Part shown: one piece after another, positions 34,227 to 42,742 of the stretch | Position numbering within the stretch: position 1 is the first letter of the stretch | Layout: every line of letters begins with the position of its first letter | DNA from: Cohnella sp. GbtcB17 | Lineage (GTDB): Bacteria; Bacillota; Bacilli; Paenibacillales; Paenibacillaceae | Length of the DNA stretch: 64,000 nt | Assembly: GCF_019091135.1 (NCBI RefSeq) | Contig: NZ_JAGXJW010000028.1 | Span: 38,191-102,190, forward strand | Direction of reading: 5' to 3' | Notes under the pieces: model-generated | What the model was told of the DNA's origin: nothing | What the model saw: only the letters and a program-made list of their open reading frames with translations | The model's database searches: none | Program-made: the position numbers and the translations under genes

Positions 34227-34499
34227 TTACGCTTGCGCGGACAGCGCGTTCAACTTCTTGGCGAGGCGGGACTTCTTGCGGGAAGCCGCGTTCTTGTGGA
34301 TGAGGCCCTTGGTTACTGCCTTGTCCAGCTTCTTCTGTGCCACTTGAAGCGCGTTCTTCGCTGCTTCGACGTCCGTGCCCACTACGGCGACGTCCGCTTG
34401 CTTGACGGCGGTACGAAGAGCGGACTTCTGGGAAGCGTTGCGCAGGCGGCGCTTCTCGTTCGTCTTGGTGCGCTTGATCGCGGATTTGATGTTCGGCAT
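34227..34499 (-). CDS. rpsT: 30S ribosomal protein S20
   Basis: 90 aa from ATG 34499 behind GCAGGAGGTG. Starts [21 protein letters not shown], the S20 signature, and has the long basic helices typical of S20. It binds 16S rRNA during early 30S assembly. As in B. subtilis it is transcribed opposite to gpr. Confidence 0.97.
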   Translation of the reverse strand: MPNIKSAIKRTKTNEKRRLRNASQKSALRTAVKQADVAVVGTDVEAAKNALQVAQKKLDKAVTKGLIHKNAASRKKSRLAKKLNALSAQA

Positions 34500-34526
34500 T
34501 GATTTCACCTCCTGCAAAAACTGCAA

Positions 34527-34579
34527 GTATTTCTCCACACAACTTGTAACATTCTATCATGCAAGGGGGCAAAACGCAA
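34527..34579. promoter_or_regulatory. Overlapping opposite promoters: gpr (sporulation sigma) and rpsT (sigma-A)
   Basis: On the + strand GTATT (34527-34531), 18 bp, CATTCTA (34550-34556) resembles the sigma-G/sigma-F pattern, suitable for gpr. On the minus strand TTGCGT (34579-34574), 17 bp, TAGAAT (34556-34551) resembles a sigma-A promoter for rpsT. The two -10 elements occupy the same bases. Confidence 0.6.
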
Positions 34580-34686
34580 GACAATCGCGAAGCCGGCACG
34601 GTTGCGCTCAAGAAGCGCCGCGGTACGCTCGGCACGCGGCTGGATCGCGTTGCCCCGTCCAGCAGTCGGAGAGGAGCGAACATGCG

Positions 34687-35691
34687 TTGAGCGAGCTTGA
34701 TCTAAGCATGTACGAAGTCAGAACGGACCTGGCGCTTGAGGCCAAGGAGAGGGCGGAATCGCTGTCGGGCGGTACGATTCCCGGCGTTTGGACCGAGACA
34801 GAGCGCGAGGGCGGTATCACCGTCACGCGGATGCAGATTCAGACGGAGCAGGGCGCGCAGGCGATCGGCAAAATGCAGGGTAATTACGTCACGTTGGAGG
34901 TACCTGAGCTTCGGCGCGGCGACACCGAGCTTCAGAATCGCGTAGCGACGACTTTTGCGAGAGAATTCGAGGCATTTCTCGCCCGCATCGGCGTCGGACC
35001 AAAAACGTCCATCATGGTCGTCGGTCTCGGCAACGGCAAGGTGACCCCGGACGCGCTCGGACCGATCGTCGTCGACAATCTGATGGTGACCCGCCAGTTT
35101 TTTGAGCTGATGCCCGACCAGGTCGGCGAAGGCTACCGTTCGGTCAGCGCGATCGCGCCGGGCGTGCTCGGCACGACGGGCATCGAGTCGAGCGATATCG
35201 TGCTCGGCGCCGTGCAGCAGGCGAAGCCGGAGCTGGTTATCGCGATCGACGCCTTGGCGGCGAGGTCGCTCGAGCGCGTGAACACAACGATCCAGATTGC
35301 GGATACGGGCATCCATCCGGGCTCCGGCATCGGCAACAAGCGCAAAGGACTGACGCGCGCGACGCTGGGCGTGCCGGTGCTCGCAATCGGCGTGCCGACC
35401 GTACTGTACGCGTCGACGATCGTCAACGACGCGATGGACATGGTGCTGACGCATATGAAGCAGCATACGCCCGACACCGATCCGCTGTTCGGCGTGTTCG
35501 GTACGATGGCGGGACAGGAGCGGCTGCAGCTGGTCAAAGAGGTGCTGCAGCCGATCGGCCACGATCTGCTGGTCACGCCCAAGGAGATCGACGACTTCAT
35601 CGAGGACCTCGGCAACATCGTCGCGAGCGGCCTCAACGCGGCGATGCACCAGGCGATCGACACGGACAACGTGGCCGCCTACACGCACTGA
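34687..35691 (+). CDS. gpr: Germination protease GPR
   Basis: 334 aa from TTG 34687, about 9 bp after GAGAGGAG; the sequence SELDLSMYEVRTDLALEA matches the N-terminus of GPR proenzymes, so a start at the later ATG 34708 would remove conserved residues. Core GPR segments VVGLGNGKVTPDALGP, IAIDALAARS, TIQIADTGIHPGSGIGNKR and GVPTVLYAS are present. GPR is made as a zymogen in the forespore and degrades small acid-soluble spore proteins on germination. It has a likely sporulation promoter and is followed by a terminator. Confidence 0.96.
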   Translation: MSELDLSMYEVRTDLALEAKERAESLSGGTIPGVWTETEREGGITVTRMQIQTEQGAQAIGKMQGNYVTLEVPELRRGDTELQNRVATTFAREFEAFLARIGVGPKTSIMVVGLGNGKVTPDALGPIVVDNLMVTRQFFELMPDQVGEGYRSVSAIAPGVLGTTGIESSDIVLGAVQQAKPELVIAIDALAARSLERVNTTIQIADTGIHPGSGIGNKRKGLTRATLGVPVLAIGVPTVLYASTIVNDAMDMVLTHMKQHTPDTDPLFGVFGTMAGQERLQLVKEVLQPIGHDLLVTPKEIDDFIEDLGNIVASGLNAAMHQAIDTDNVAAYTH

Positions 35692-35720
35692 TCCGAGCGC
35701 AGATGCCGGCAGACCGGTAG

Positions 35721-35768
35721 AGCCGCCTTTTCGTACAGCGCGCAGCTGGCGGGAGGCGGCTTTGTTTT
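35721..35768 (+). terminator. Probable terminator of gpr
   Basis: AGCCGCCT (35721-35728) pairs with AGGCGGCT (35754-35761), followed by TTGTTTT. The loop is 25 nt and includes a smaller GC-rich hairpin. Confidence 0.65.
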
Positions 35769-35781
35769 GCGCGCGTCATGG

Positions 35782-36084
35782 GACAACGAGCACCCGCAGC
35801 ACCATCCCGCCAAACAATTCCCACCTAGGAACAACGAGCAACCGCCCGCACCTCACCCCCGCCAAAAAGTCCCACCTGGGAACAACTGGCACGTGTCCGC
35901 ATCCTGCCGCGCCACACAAGTCTTACCTAAGAACAACGAGCAGCCATCCGCATTCCACCGCACCAAACAAGTCTCACCTGGGAACAATGAGCACCCACCC
36001 GCATCCCACTTCACAAAACAAGTCCCACATAGGAACAACGCGCGCCGTCGGTCATTCGACCGTCCCGTATTCACCGTTCCGCAC
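35782..36084. repeat. 51-bp tandem repeat array, family II, six units
   Basis: Units marked by AACAACGAGC start at 35782, 35830, 35881, 35932, 35983 and 36034: one 48-bp step and four exact 51-bp steps. Each junction carries a short inverted repeat with loop ACCT: TCCC/GGGA (35871-35882), TCTT/AAGA (35921-35932), TCTC/GGGA (35972-35983), so the stem sequence changes while pairing is mostly kept. Middle parts are C-rich and vary. The last unit is cut short. The array sits 14 bp after the gpr terminator; 35692-36265 holds otherwise only the kinase promoter. No coding signal is supported. Confidence 0.92.
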
Positions 36085-36165
36085 CCGCCCGCCCCAATTT
36101 CCGGCTATGGCTGAAGGAGTTTTCCCGCATCTCTCCCGCATCTTCCCTTCTTTCCTCGCATTCGC

Positions 36166-36211
36166 TTACTTCGTTAGGATTTGTTATGTATAATGAGTAT
36201 CGCAAACGATA
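36166..36211 (+). promoter_or_regulatory. Promoter and palindrome before the sensor kinase gene
   Basis: TTACTT (36166-36171), 17 bp, TATAAT (36189-36194). Directly after it is TATCG-CAAA-CGATA (36198-36211), an inverted repeat at the expected transcription start, a typical operator position. The regulator is unknown. Confidence 0.5.
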
Positions 36212-36265
36212 ACCGGACCTAACGCGCCGCCGGATCAAGGTGCGTTGTTCTGCGAGGAGAGTCTC

Positions 36266-38140
36266 ATGAGAAAAGGGAACCGGCGGCTCGACCGCCCGCG
36301 GAGATGGTGGCCCGAACGAATGGAGAGCAAGCTCATAATCGTGTTCCTGTTCCTGATCATCCTGCCGATCGGGGTGCTCACCTACGTCGCCGCGCAGCGC
36401 TATTCGAATTCGATCGAGCGCAATACGGTCACGTTCGTCTCCCAGCTGTCCGATCAAATGATGGGGAAGATGGACGATTATATTGAAGACATGAAAAAAA
36501 TATCGATCATCCCGTCGTATCAGGCGGATATTATGGAAGGCCTGAAAATGTCGAACCGTTTCTACGACGGGCAGCCGGGCGGCGATGCCGAAGACAGCGG
36601 CGTGCTGACCGAGCAGGAGCGGACGCGGCTGGCCATCGATCGCAAGATCGGCAGCAGCATTTATTTTATCAACAACATTAAGCGAAGCACGAACGTGGTA
36701 TATTTGTTCGACATCTACGGCCACCCGTACTTCGCCATTAAAAATACGGCCATCCGCTCCGACCTGCAAGATGTGCTGCCCAAATGGACGCAGCTTGCCG
36801 AAGACGCCCACGGCACACCGGTGCTCGTCAGCACCCAGGACGTCGCGGGCAGGGCGACGAGCAGCCGCTACGTGTTCACGGTCGTGCGCCATATCATCGA
36901 TCCGCGAACGTTCGAATCGATCGGGATGATCGCGATCGATGCGAACATCGGTGTCATCGACAACATTATCAAGGATCTGGACAAGTCCACGCACGGGAAG
37001 ACGCTTGTCGTCGACGAGAGCGGCAGCGTCGTTTACGACAGCGACAAGTCGCTGATCGGACAAAATTTGAAAAACAGCGAACTGATGCCGGGCGCGTTGA
37101 CACAGCAGGGCAGCTTCCATACGAAGGTGGAGGGCAAGGCCGTGCTGGCGATTTTCAAGGAATCGTCGGTCACCGGCTGGAAGGTGCTGATCACGATCCC
37201 CGAGGACGAGCTGATGGCCGACGCTTTAAAAACCCGCACTTATACGATCGCCGCGGCGCTCGCCATTATGGCGTTCGCCCTGTTGATCTCGCTTGTGCTG
37301 GTGTTCGCGATCACCCGGCCGCTTCGCGGACTCGTTCGCATGATGAAGGAGGTGCAGACGGGCAATCTCGACGTCGCGTTCCCCGTCGTCAGCCGCGATG
37401 AGGCGGGACTCGTCGGCAGCGCGTTCAACCGGATGATCGACCGGATCAAGACGCTGATCCAGGACATCTATGCGGTCGAGGAGCGGAAGAAGGAAGCCGA
37501 GCTGCAGTCGCTGCAGCACCAGATCAATCCGCACTTCATTTATAATACGCTCGAATCGATCCGCATGACGGCCGTGCTGAGCGACAACAAGGAAGTGGCG
37601 ACGATGTCCCAGCTCCTCGGCAAGCTGCTGCGGTACAGCATCCATGGCGGGCTCGAGAGCGTGCCGATCGCCAAGGAATGGGAGCATCTCGGCATTTACG
37701 TGCAGCTGCTGAATTACCGGTACGGCAGCCGGTTCGAGCTGGAGCTGCCCGATCCGCGCGAGACGGAGAGCTTATGCGTGATCAAGCTGCTCTTCCAGCC
37801 GATCGTGGAGAACGCCGTGTACCACGGGCTTCACGAGTCCCGCAGCGGGATGCGCATCCGTGTTCAGTGCAAGCGGGAGGGCAAGGATCTGCTGTTCGAG
37901 GTGGCGGACGACGGACAGGGCATGGATGAGGAGACGCTGCGCAAGTTGCAGGCGTCGCTGCTTCGGGCGCCGGAAGATGACAACACCGGCATCGGGCTTC
38001 GCAACGTTAACGAGCGAATCAAGCTGAAGTACGGGGAAGCGTATGGGCTGTCGATCCGCAGCCGGTCCGGCCAGGGCACGATCGTGACTGTCCGCCTGCC
38101 GGATACGCCGGCAGCGCGACAAGGGGGAGAAGCGAGATGA
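36266..38140 (+). CDS. Sensor histidine kinase (YesM family)
   Basis: 624 aa from ATG 36266 behind GCGAGGAGAG. TM1 (about 23-43), a large extracellular Cache-like sensor domain (about 44-324), TM2 (about 325-350), HAMP (ITRPLRGLVRMMKEV...), the His_kinase domain with phospho-acceptor His423 in HQINPHFIYNTLESIRM, and a HATPase_c domain (PIVENAVYHG, DDGQGMDEE, GIGLRNVNERI). YesM-type kinases usually sense carbohydrates and work with an AraC-type regulator, here the overlapping next gene (ATGA at 38137-38140). It opens the carbohydrate island. Confidence 0.93.
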   Translation: MRKGNRRLDRPRRWWPERMESKLIIVFLFLIILPIGVLTYVAAQRYSNSIERNTVTFVSQLSDQMMGKMDDYIEDMKKISIIPSYQADIMEGLKMSNRFYDGQPGGDAEDSGVLTEQERTRLAIDRKIGSSIYFINNIKRSTNVVYLFDIYGHPYFAIKNTAIRSDLQDVLPKWTQLAEDAHGTPVLVSTQDVAGRATSSRYVFTVVRHIIDPRTFESIGMIAIDANIGVIDNIIKDLDKSTHGKTLVVDESGSVVYDSDKSLIGQNLKNSELMPGALTQQGSFHTKVEGKAVLAIFKESSVTGWKVLITIPEDELMADALKTRTYTIAAALAIMAFALLISLVLVFAITRPLRGLVRMMKEVQTGNLDVAFPVVSRDEAGLVGSAFNRMIDRIKTLIQDIYAVEERKKEAELQSLQHQINPHFIYNTLESIRMTAVLSDNKEVATMSQLLGKLLRYSIHGGLESVPIAKEWEHLGIYVQLLNYRYGSRFELELPDPRETESLCVIKLLFQPIVENAVYHGLHESRSGMRIRVQCKREGKDLLFEVADDGQGMDEETLRKLQASLLRAPEDDNTGIGLRNVNERIKLKYGEAYGLSIRSRSGQGTIVTVRLPDTPAARQGGEAR

Positions 38141-39663
38141 TCGTCAACATCGCCGTCGTCGACGACGAAGAAAAAATCAGGCAGGGGCTCGCCAAATTAA
38201 TCGAAATGACGGGCGACGAATATAGGATCGTCGGCGTTTATTCCGGAGGGTTGGAGCTGCTCGGCGAGCTGGGCAGACTCGAGGTCGACCTCATTTTCAC
38301 CGATATCAAAATGCCGCAGATGAACGGGCTGCAGCTCATCGAGCAGGTGCAGCGACGGCGTCCGAAGGTGAAGTTCGCGGTGCTTAGCGGCTTCAGCGAC
38401 TTCGAGTTCGCCAGAGGGGCCATTCGACAGGGCGTCGAGGATTATTTGCTCAAGCCCGTCGACCAGGACGAGCTGGAGGAGCTGCTTCGTCGCGTCAAAA
38501 ACAATCTTGAGCTGGAAAGCTACCGCAAAGCCGTCGCGGCGGAGGAGCATATTCGACTGCTGCTCGGAAGCGACGTCAGGCATCTGCCCGGCCATATGAC
38601 GGAGGGGGCAGGGCGCGAGCTGTCGCAGATCGGATTGTTCAGGGATTACTTCGCGGTCGTCCTGCTGCGGACGGACCCGGAGCTGACGGGCGAACGGCTC
38701 GCTTTTTACATGGAAGCCTGGAATCGGGAACACCGCAGCTTCGTATGGGAGCCCCGGCAATCGGTCATCGTCGTGGCGATCGGCCAAGGCGACCATGACG
38801 ATACCGCCCGCGGCATCGCCTCGACGCTGCTTCAGCGCATCCCTCACGCGGTTCATGCGCGAATCGGCGTGAGCGCGGTTCACCAAGGACCGCTTAAGCT
38901 GCGGGACGCCTATCTGGAGGCGGAGGCCGCCATGCAGCAGGTTTGGTACGAGGACGGCATCAAGGCGATGATCGACTACCTCCATTTGTCTAGGCGACCG
39001 TCGGACGTATCGGGTCTGCTTCGGCTGCTCGACAAAGACTTCCGGCCGGCCTTGCAGCTGCTCGATCTGCCGCGGGCGGAGCAGGCGCTGCGCGATTGGC
39101 TCAGAGAGACCGGCAATCAGCGTCCGGCCTGGCCGGCGCTGAGCGAGGCCGCGTCAGCCGTGTTCGGTCTGCTCCGCACCGAGCTGAGCGGAAGGCAGAC
39201 CCGGCTGCCGGCGGGTGAGAGCGAGGACGAGCAGCTGATGCTGTCGCCGGTCCGATTCGTGAGCTGGCATACATTTACATCGGAATTTATGGAGTCGGCA
39301 ACCGCTCTGCTTCACATACTTAAGGAAGCCAAACAGGAAAATCGCGTCGTCGAAACCGTCAAAACCTACATTCAGGCGCATTTTACGGAGGAGCTCGAGC
39401 TGCAGCGGCTCGCGGACCGCGTCTACTTGACGCCCAGCTATTTGAGCAAGCTGTTCAAGACGGAGACCGGCGAGACGATTACCGACTACATCATCTCCGT
39501 GCGCATCGCCCATGCCAAAGAGCATTTGATCCGCAGTCCCGCGCTCAAAACGTACGAGGTGGGCGAGAAGGTCGGATACGGAGACCCGGCGTACTTCAAC
39601 AAGGTTTTCAAGAAAGTCGTTGGACTGACGCCAAAAGAGTACCGCGAACGTGTTAGGTTGTAG
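38137..39663 (+). CDS. Response regulator with AraC-type output domain (YesN family)
   Basis: 508 aa. N-terminal receiver domain with acidic pocket VVDDEEK, phospho-acceptor Asp56 (FTDIKMPQMNG) and conserved Lys in DYLLKPVD. The middle 250 residues are the variable YesN-type region. The C-terminal AraC/XylS domain has two helix-turn-helices (LQRLADRVYLTPSYLSKLFK and KVGYGDPAYFNKVFKKVVGLTPKEYR). It is co-translated with the kinase and probably activates the permease operon that starts 117 bp downstream. Confidence 0.94.
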   Translation: MIVNIAVVDDEEKIRQGLAKLIEMTGDEYRIVGVYSGGLELLGELGRLEVDLIFTDIKMPQMNGLQLIEQVQRRRPKVKFAVLSGFSDFEFARGAIRQGVEDYLLKPVDQDELEELLRRVKNNLELESYRKAVAAEEHIRLLLGSDVRHLPGHMTEGAGRELSQIGLFRDYFAVVLLRTDPELTGERLAFYMEAWNREHRSFVWEPRQSVIVVAIGQGDHDDTARGIASTLLQRIPHAVHARIGVSAVHQGPLKLRDAYLEAEAAMQQVWYEDGIKAMIDYLHLSRRPSDVSGLLRLLDKDFRPALQLLDLPRAEQALRDWLRETGNQRPAWPALSEAASAVFGLLRTELSGRQTRLPAGESEDEQLMLSPVRFVSWHTFTSEFMESATALLHILKEAKQENRVVETVKTYIQAHFTEELELQRLADRVYLTPSYLSKLFKTETGETITDYIISVRIAHAKEHLIRSPALKTYEVGEKVGYGDPAYFNKVFKKVVGLTPKEYRERVRL

Positions 39664-39701
39664 TTATCCAAATAGAAGACAAGGAAAACAAACGTAGAAC
39701 C

Positions 39702-39747
39702 TTAAAACGCATAACCGAATCGGATATAATCATTGTAAGCGATTTCC
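39702..39747 (+). promoter_or_regulatory. Promoter and cre-like site of the ABC permease operon
   Basis: TTAAAA (39702-39707), 17 bp, TATAAT (39725-39730). Three bases later is TGTAAGCGATTTCC (39734-39747), which differs from the catabolite-response element TGWAANCGNTNWCA only at the last base. CcpA bound here would block transcription start. The same TGTAAGCGAT occurs at 48542 before the binding-protein gene. Confidence 0.6.
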
Positions 39748-39785
39748 ATACGGTGACTTGACCGACGACGAAAGCAGGGGTGTCT

Positions 39786-40664
39786 ATGTTTAACCTGAGC
39801 TACAAAACGCAGCGCATACTCATTCTATTCGGATTTCTTACGATTCCGGTCCTCTTATCGTTGACCTTTTCGTACTATCCGGCGCTGTCGTTGCTTTACT
39901 ACAGCTTCACCGACTGGAGCGGCCTCGGTTGGGAAATGAATTGGGTCGGATTCGACAACTACAAAGAGATATTCTCCCGTCCGGAAATTTTCGGTGTCTT
40001 TAAAAACAACGCGTATTACTTCGTGGGCGGCTTGCTGCAGACTGCCGTGGCGCTTTACTTTGCGATCGTGCTGACCAGCAGGCTGAAAGGACGGAACATT
40101 TTCCGTTCGATGCTGTTCATCCCTTACGTGCTGCACAGCGTCGCCATCGTCATCATGTTCCGCAACGTGTATCATGTCGAATACGGCTCGCTGAACCTTT
40201 TCCTCGAAGCGATCGGCCTTGGCTCCTGGCAGCAGCAATGGCTGGGCAATCCGCACCTGGTCAACTTCTCGCTGGCCTTCATCTCCATCTGGAAATACTT
40301 CGGCCTCACGATGGTCATCTTCATCGGCGCGCTGCAGTCCATCCCGGCCGACAACTACGAAGCCGCCAAGATCGACGGTGCTTCGGGCTGGCAGACGCTC
40401 CGTTTTATCACGCTCCCGAGTATCCGCAGCGTCCTCGAGCTGATGCTCATACTGACGTTGACCGGCGCCCTCGAGGCATTCGATATTCCGTACATCATGA
40501 TGCTCGGCGCGAACGATACGCACACCTTCGTCTCGAAGACGGTGGACATGGCCTTCAAGTTCCAGCAAGCCGGGCTCGCGTCCGCGATGGCCGTCGTCCT
40601 GGTGCTGATCGTCATCGCCTTCATCATCCTGCAGCGCAAGCTGCTGTTCAGGGAGGAGAAGTAA
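39786..40664 (+). CDS. Carbohydrate ABC transporter permease (MalF/UgpA type)
   Basis: 292 aa from ATG 39786 (GCAGGGGTG upstream; GTG 39780 is an alternative). Six membrane helices and the cytoplasmic EAA loop EAAKIDGASGWQTLRFITLPS identify a CUT1-family inner-membrane permease. The start of the protein (LSLTFSYYPALSLLYYSFTDW) fits MalF/LacF-type subunits. It pairs with the next gene. The ATPase is not in the window; CUT1 systems in Bacillales often use a shared MsmX-type ATPase. Confidence 0.93.
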   Translation: MFNLSYKTQRILILFGFLTIPVLLSLTFSYYPALSLLYYSFTDWSGLGWEMNWVGFDNYKEIFSRPEIFGVFKNNAYYFVGGLLQTAVALYFAIVLTSRLKGRNIFRSMLFIPYVLHSVAIVIMFRNVYHVEYGSLNLFLEAIGLGSWQQQWLGNPHLVNFSLAFISIWKYFGLTMVIFIGALQSIPADNYEAAKIDGASGWQTLRFITLPSIRSVLELMLILTLTGALEAFDIPYIMMLGANDTHTFVSKTVDMAFKFQQAGLASAMAVVLVLIVIAFIILQRKLLFREEK

Positions 40665-40667
40665 GCG

Positions 40668-41495
40668 ATGGAGCGCCAAAATAAAGCGTGGACGATATTC
40701 CGTTACGTGACGATCGCGATCGGACTGTTCATCGTGTTTTTCCCGATCTACTCGGTGTTGATCTCCGCCTTCAAGACGCAGACCGAATATTACAACTCGG
40801 GTTTGCAGCTGCCGCACGACTGGTTCAACTTCGACAACTTCAGGAAGGTGTTCAACGTCGGGCGTCTGGGCCTAGGGTTCAAAAACATCTTCATCATCCT
40901 CGTCGTATCGCTCGCCGGCAACGTGCTGATCGGCACGATGGTCGCCTACGCGCTCGGCCGCTTCGACTTCAAGCTGAAAAAGCCGATCATGGGCATGTAC
41001 CTCGTCGCGCAGGTCATTCCGATGATTACGACGCAGGTTGCGACGTTTCAGGTCATCAAGTTCCTGGGCGCATACAACGAGATTTATGCGCCGATGCTGC
41101 TGTACCTGGGCGCCGACGTCCTGCAGATCGTCATCTACCTGCAATTTGTGAACAATATCCCGAGGGATCTCGACGAGAGCGCGATGGTCGAAGGCGCATC
41201 CCTATTCAAGATTTACCGGTCGATCATCTTCCCGCTGCTCGCACCGGCGACGGCAACGCTGATAATCATGAAGACGATCTCGATCTACAACGACTTCTAC
41301 ACGCCGTATTTGTACATGCCAAGCCGCAAGCTTCAGGTCGTCTCGACTGCCATCTATTCGTTCGTCGGGCCGAACGCCGCGCAGATCAACGTCATTTCGG
41401 CGGGCATTCTCATCATCTTTATTCCGACGCTCGTGATCTATTTGTTCCTGCAGCGTTATATTTTTGCGGGCGTTACGAACGGCGCGGTCAAATAA
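40668..41495 (+). CDS. Carbohydrate ABC transporter permease (MalG/UgpE type)
   Basis: 275 aa, 3 bp after the first permease, with GGGAGGAGAAG upstream. Six helices and the EAA loop (DLDESAMVEGASLFKIYRSIIFPLLAP) mark a MalG-type CUT1 permease. With the previous gene it forms the membrane channel for an oligosaccharide importer. The binding protein is probably the lipoprotein at 48614, from the genes lying between (inference). Confidence 0.93.
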   Translation: MERQNKAWTIFRYVTIAIGLFIVFFPIYSVLISAFKTQTEYYNSGLQLPHDWFNFDNFRKVFNVGRLGLGFKNIFIILVVSLAGNVLIGTMVAYALGRFDFKLKKPIMGMYLVAQVIPMITTQVATFQVIKFLGAYNEIYAPMLLYLGADVLQIVIYLQFVNNIPRDLDESAMVEGASLFKIYRSIIFPLLAPATATLIIMKTISIYNDFYTPYLYMPSRKLQVVSTAIYSFVGPNAAQINVISAGILIIFIPTLVIYLFLQRYIFAGVTNGAVK

Positions 41496-41532
41496 CGGGC
41501 GAATTCCGGCCATGACGCTAACGATTCGAATG

Positions 41533-41559
41533 TGTTATGATAACAATTAATCTTGTTAT
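41533..41559. promoter_or_regulatory. Palindromic operator upstream of the LacI-type gene
   Basis: TGTTAT-G-ATAACA (41533-41545) is a perfect 13-bp palindrome. ATAACAA (41540-41546) also pairs with TTGTTAT (41553-41559) across 6 bp. Position 42-68 bp before the lacI-type start suggests autoregulation. A near copy TGTTAT-C-ATAATA lies at 48467-48479. Confidence 0.6.
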
Positions 41560-41600
41560 TAACGCATACGGAGTTTGGATAAGCGGAAAGGGTCGTACCG

Positions 41601-42662
41601 ATGTCAAAGAAAGTAACGATGCAGCAGATCGCCGATCACGTCGGCGTCTCCAAGTTTGCCGTGTCCAAGGCGCTCGCCGGCAAATCCGGCGTAAGCGCGG
41701 AGACCCGGGAGAAAATCATCAGCTCGGCGACGCAGCTCGGATACTTCGCGGGGAAGAAGATCAAGAGTTCTGCGTCCCGCGCCTCGGCCGATCCGGCAGG
41801 CCATGCGCAGCGGGATACGATCATCGTGCTGATCCCGAACGTCCGCGAGCAGAATCGCCATTCCTTTTACTGGGGACGCATCATCGACGGCATCACGACG
41901 GGGCTTGAGCAGCACCGCCTCGGAATGATGATCGTGACCGAGCATATTACGGACAACTTTATCAAGCTGATCAATCCCGACGGCGTGCTCGGCATCGTCT
42001 GCGTCGGCCATATCTCGAACCAACTGCTGCTCGAAATCCGCAATTTGTCGATTCCGTTCGTCATGGTGGACCACGAAGACCCGCTTATTCCGTCGGACGC
42101 CCTGTTCATGAACAACTACGAATGCATGCGCCGCGTGACCGACTACCTGCTCGGCAACGGCCATCGCAAGCTTCAATTCGTCGGCAATACGCGTTATTCG
42201 CGCAGCTTCTACGACCGCTGGCTCGGCTACCGGTCCTTGCTCGAGGAGCAGGCGGTGCCGCTTGCGCAGGAGCAGGGACTCGTCTCGCTCGAGGGGGAAA
42301 ATCGCTCGGAGCACACGGAAGCGCTCACTGCAATCTTGGGCGACATGAAGGCGCGGGAAGCGCTGCCGACCGCGTTCGTGTGCGCGAACGACTCGCTCGC
42401 GCTGTGCGTCGTCACGGCACTGATGAAGCACGGCATCCGCGTGCCCGAAGACGTCTCCGTCACCGGCTTCGACAACATCGATGACGCCGCGCTGTCCACG
42501 CCGACGCTCAGCACGGTCAACGTCAACAAGGAGGCGCTCGGCCGGCGGGCGGTGGAGACGCTGCTGTGGCGTATCGGCCATCCGGACAGTCCCAAGGAGC
42601 GGATTTTGCTGTCGGGAGACTTGGTGTTCAGGCAGTCGACGGGGCTGGCGAACGAGGGCTGA
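41601..42662 (+). CDS. LacI family transcriptional regulator
   Basis: 353 aa with GGAAAGGG upstream. N-terminal LacI helix-turn-helix (VTMQQIADHVGVSKFAVSKALAGKSGVSAETREKI, residues about 5-40, in pieces) with hinge helix, then a periplasmic-binding-protein-like sugar domain ending DVSVTGFDNIDDAALSTPTLSTVNVNKEALGRRAVETLLWRI. It lies between the permeases and the mannan enzymes and is the best candidate regulator of the island. It is followed by a strong terminator. Confidence 0.94.
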   Translation: MSKKVTMQQIADHVGVSKFAVSKALAGKSGVSAETREKIISSATQLGYFAGKKIKSSASRASADPAGHAQRDTIIVLIPNVREQNRHSFYWGRIIDGITTGLEQHRLGMMIVTEHITDNFIKLINPDGVLGIVCVGHISNQLLLEIRNLSIPFVMVDHEDPLIPSDALFMNNYECMRRVTDYLLGNGHRKLQFVGNTRYSRSFYDRWLGYRSLLEEQAVPLAQEQGLVSLEGENRSEHTEALTAILGDMKAREALPTAFVCANDSLALCVVTALMKHGIRVPEDVSVTGFDNIDDAALSTPTLSTVNVNKEALGRRAVETLLWRIGHPDSPKERILLSGDLVFRQSTGLANEG

Positions 42663-42675
42663 GCATTTAACGGTT

Positions 42676-42723
42676 CATCAAAAAGCGGAATGTCGGTTTG
42701 AACCGACATTCCGCTTTTTGATG
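42676..42723. terminator. Bidirectional terminator between lacI-type and RCC1-like genes
   Basis: An inverted repeat of about 23 bp per arm (42676-42698 and 42701-42723) with A-runs and T-runs in the arms; the central stem is GCGGAATGTCGG / CCGACATTCCGC. It serves two convergent genes. Confidence 0.9.
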
Positions 42724-42742
42724 TCTTTTTAATGAAAGGGAT

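Noticed and set aside
35762..36193. Protein-coding gene across array 2
   Set aside because: The open frame arises from 51-bp units (a multiple of three); no ribosome site, and the composition is that of the repeat.
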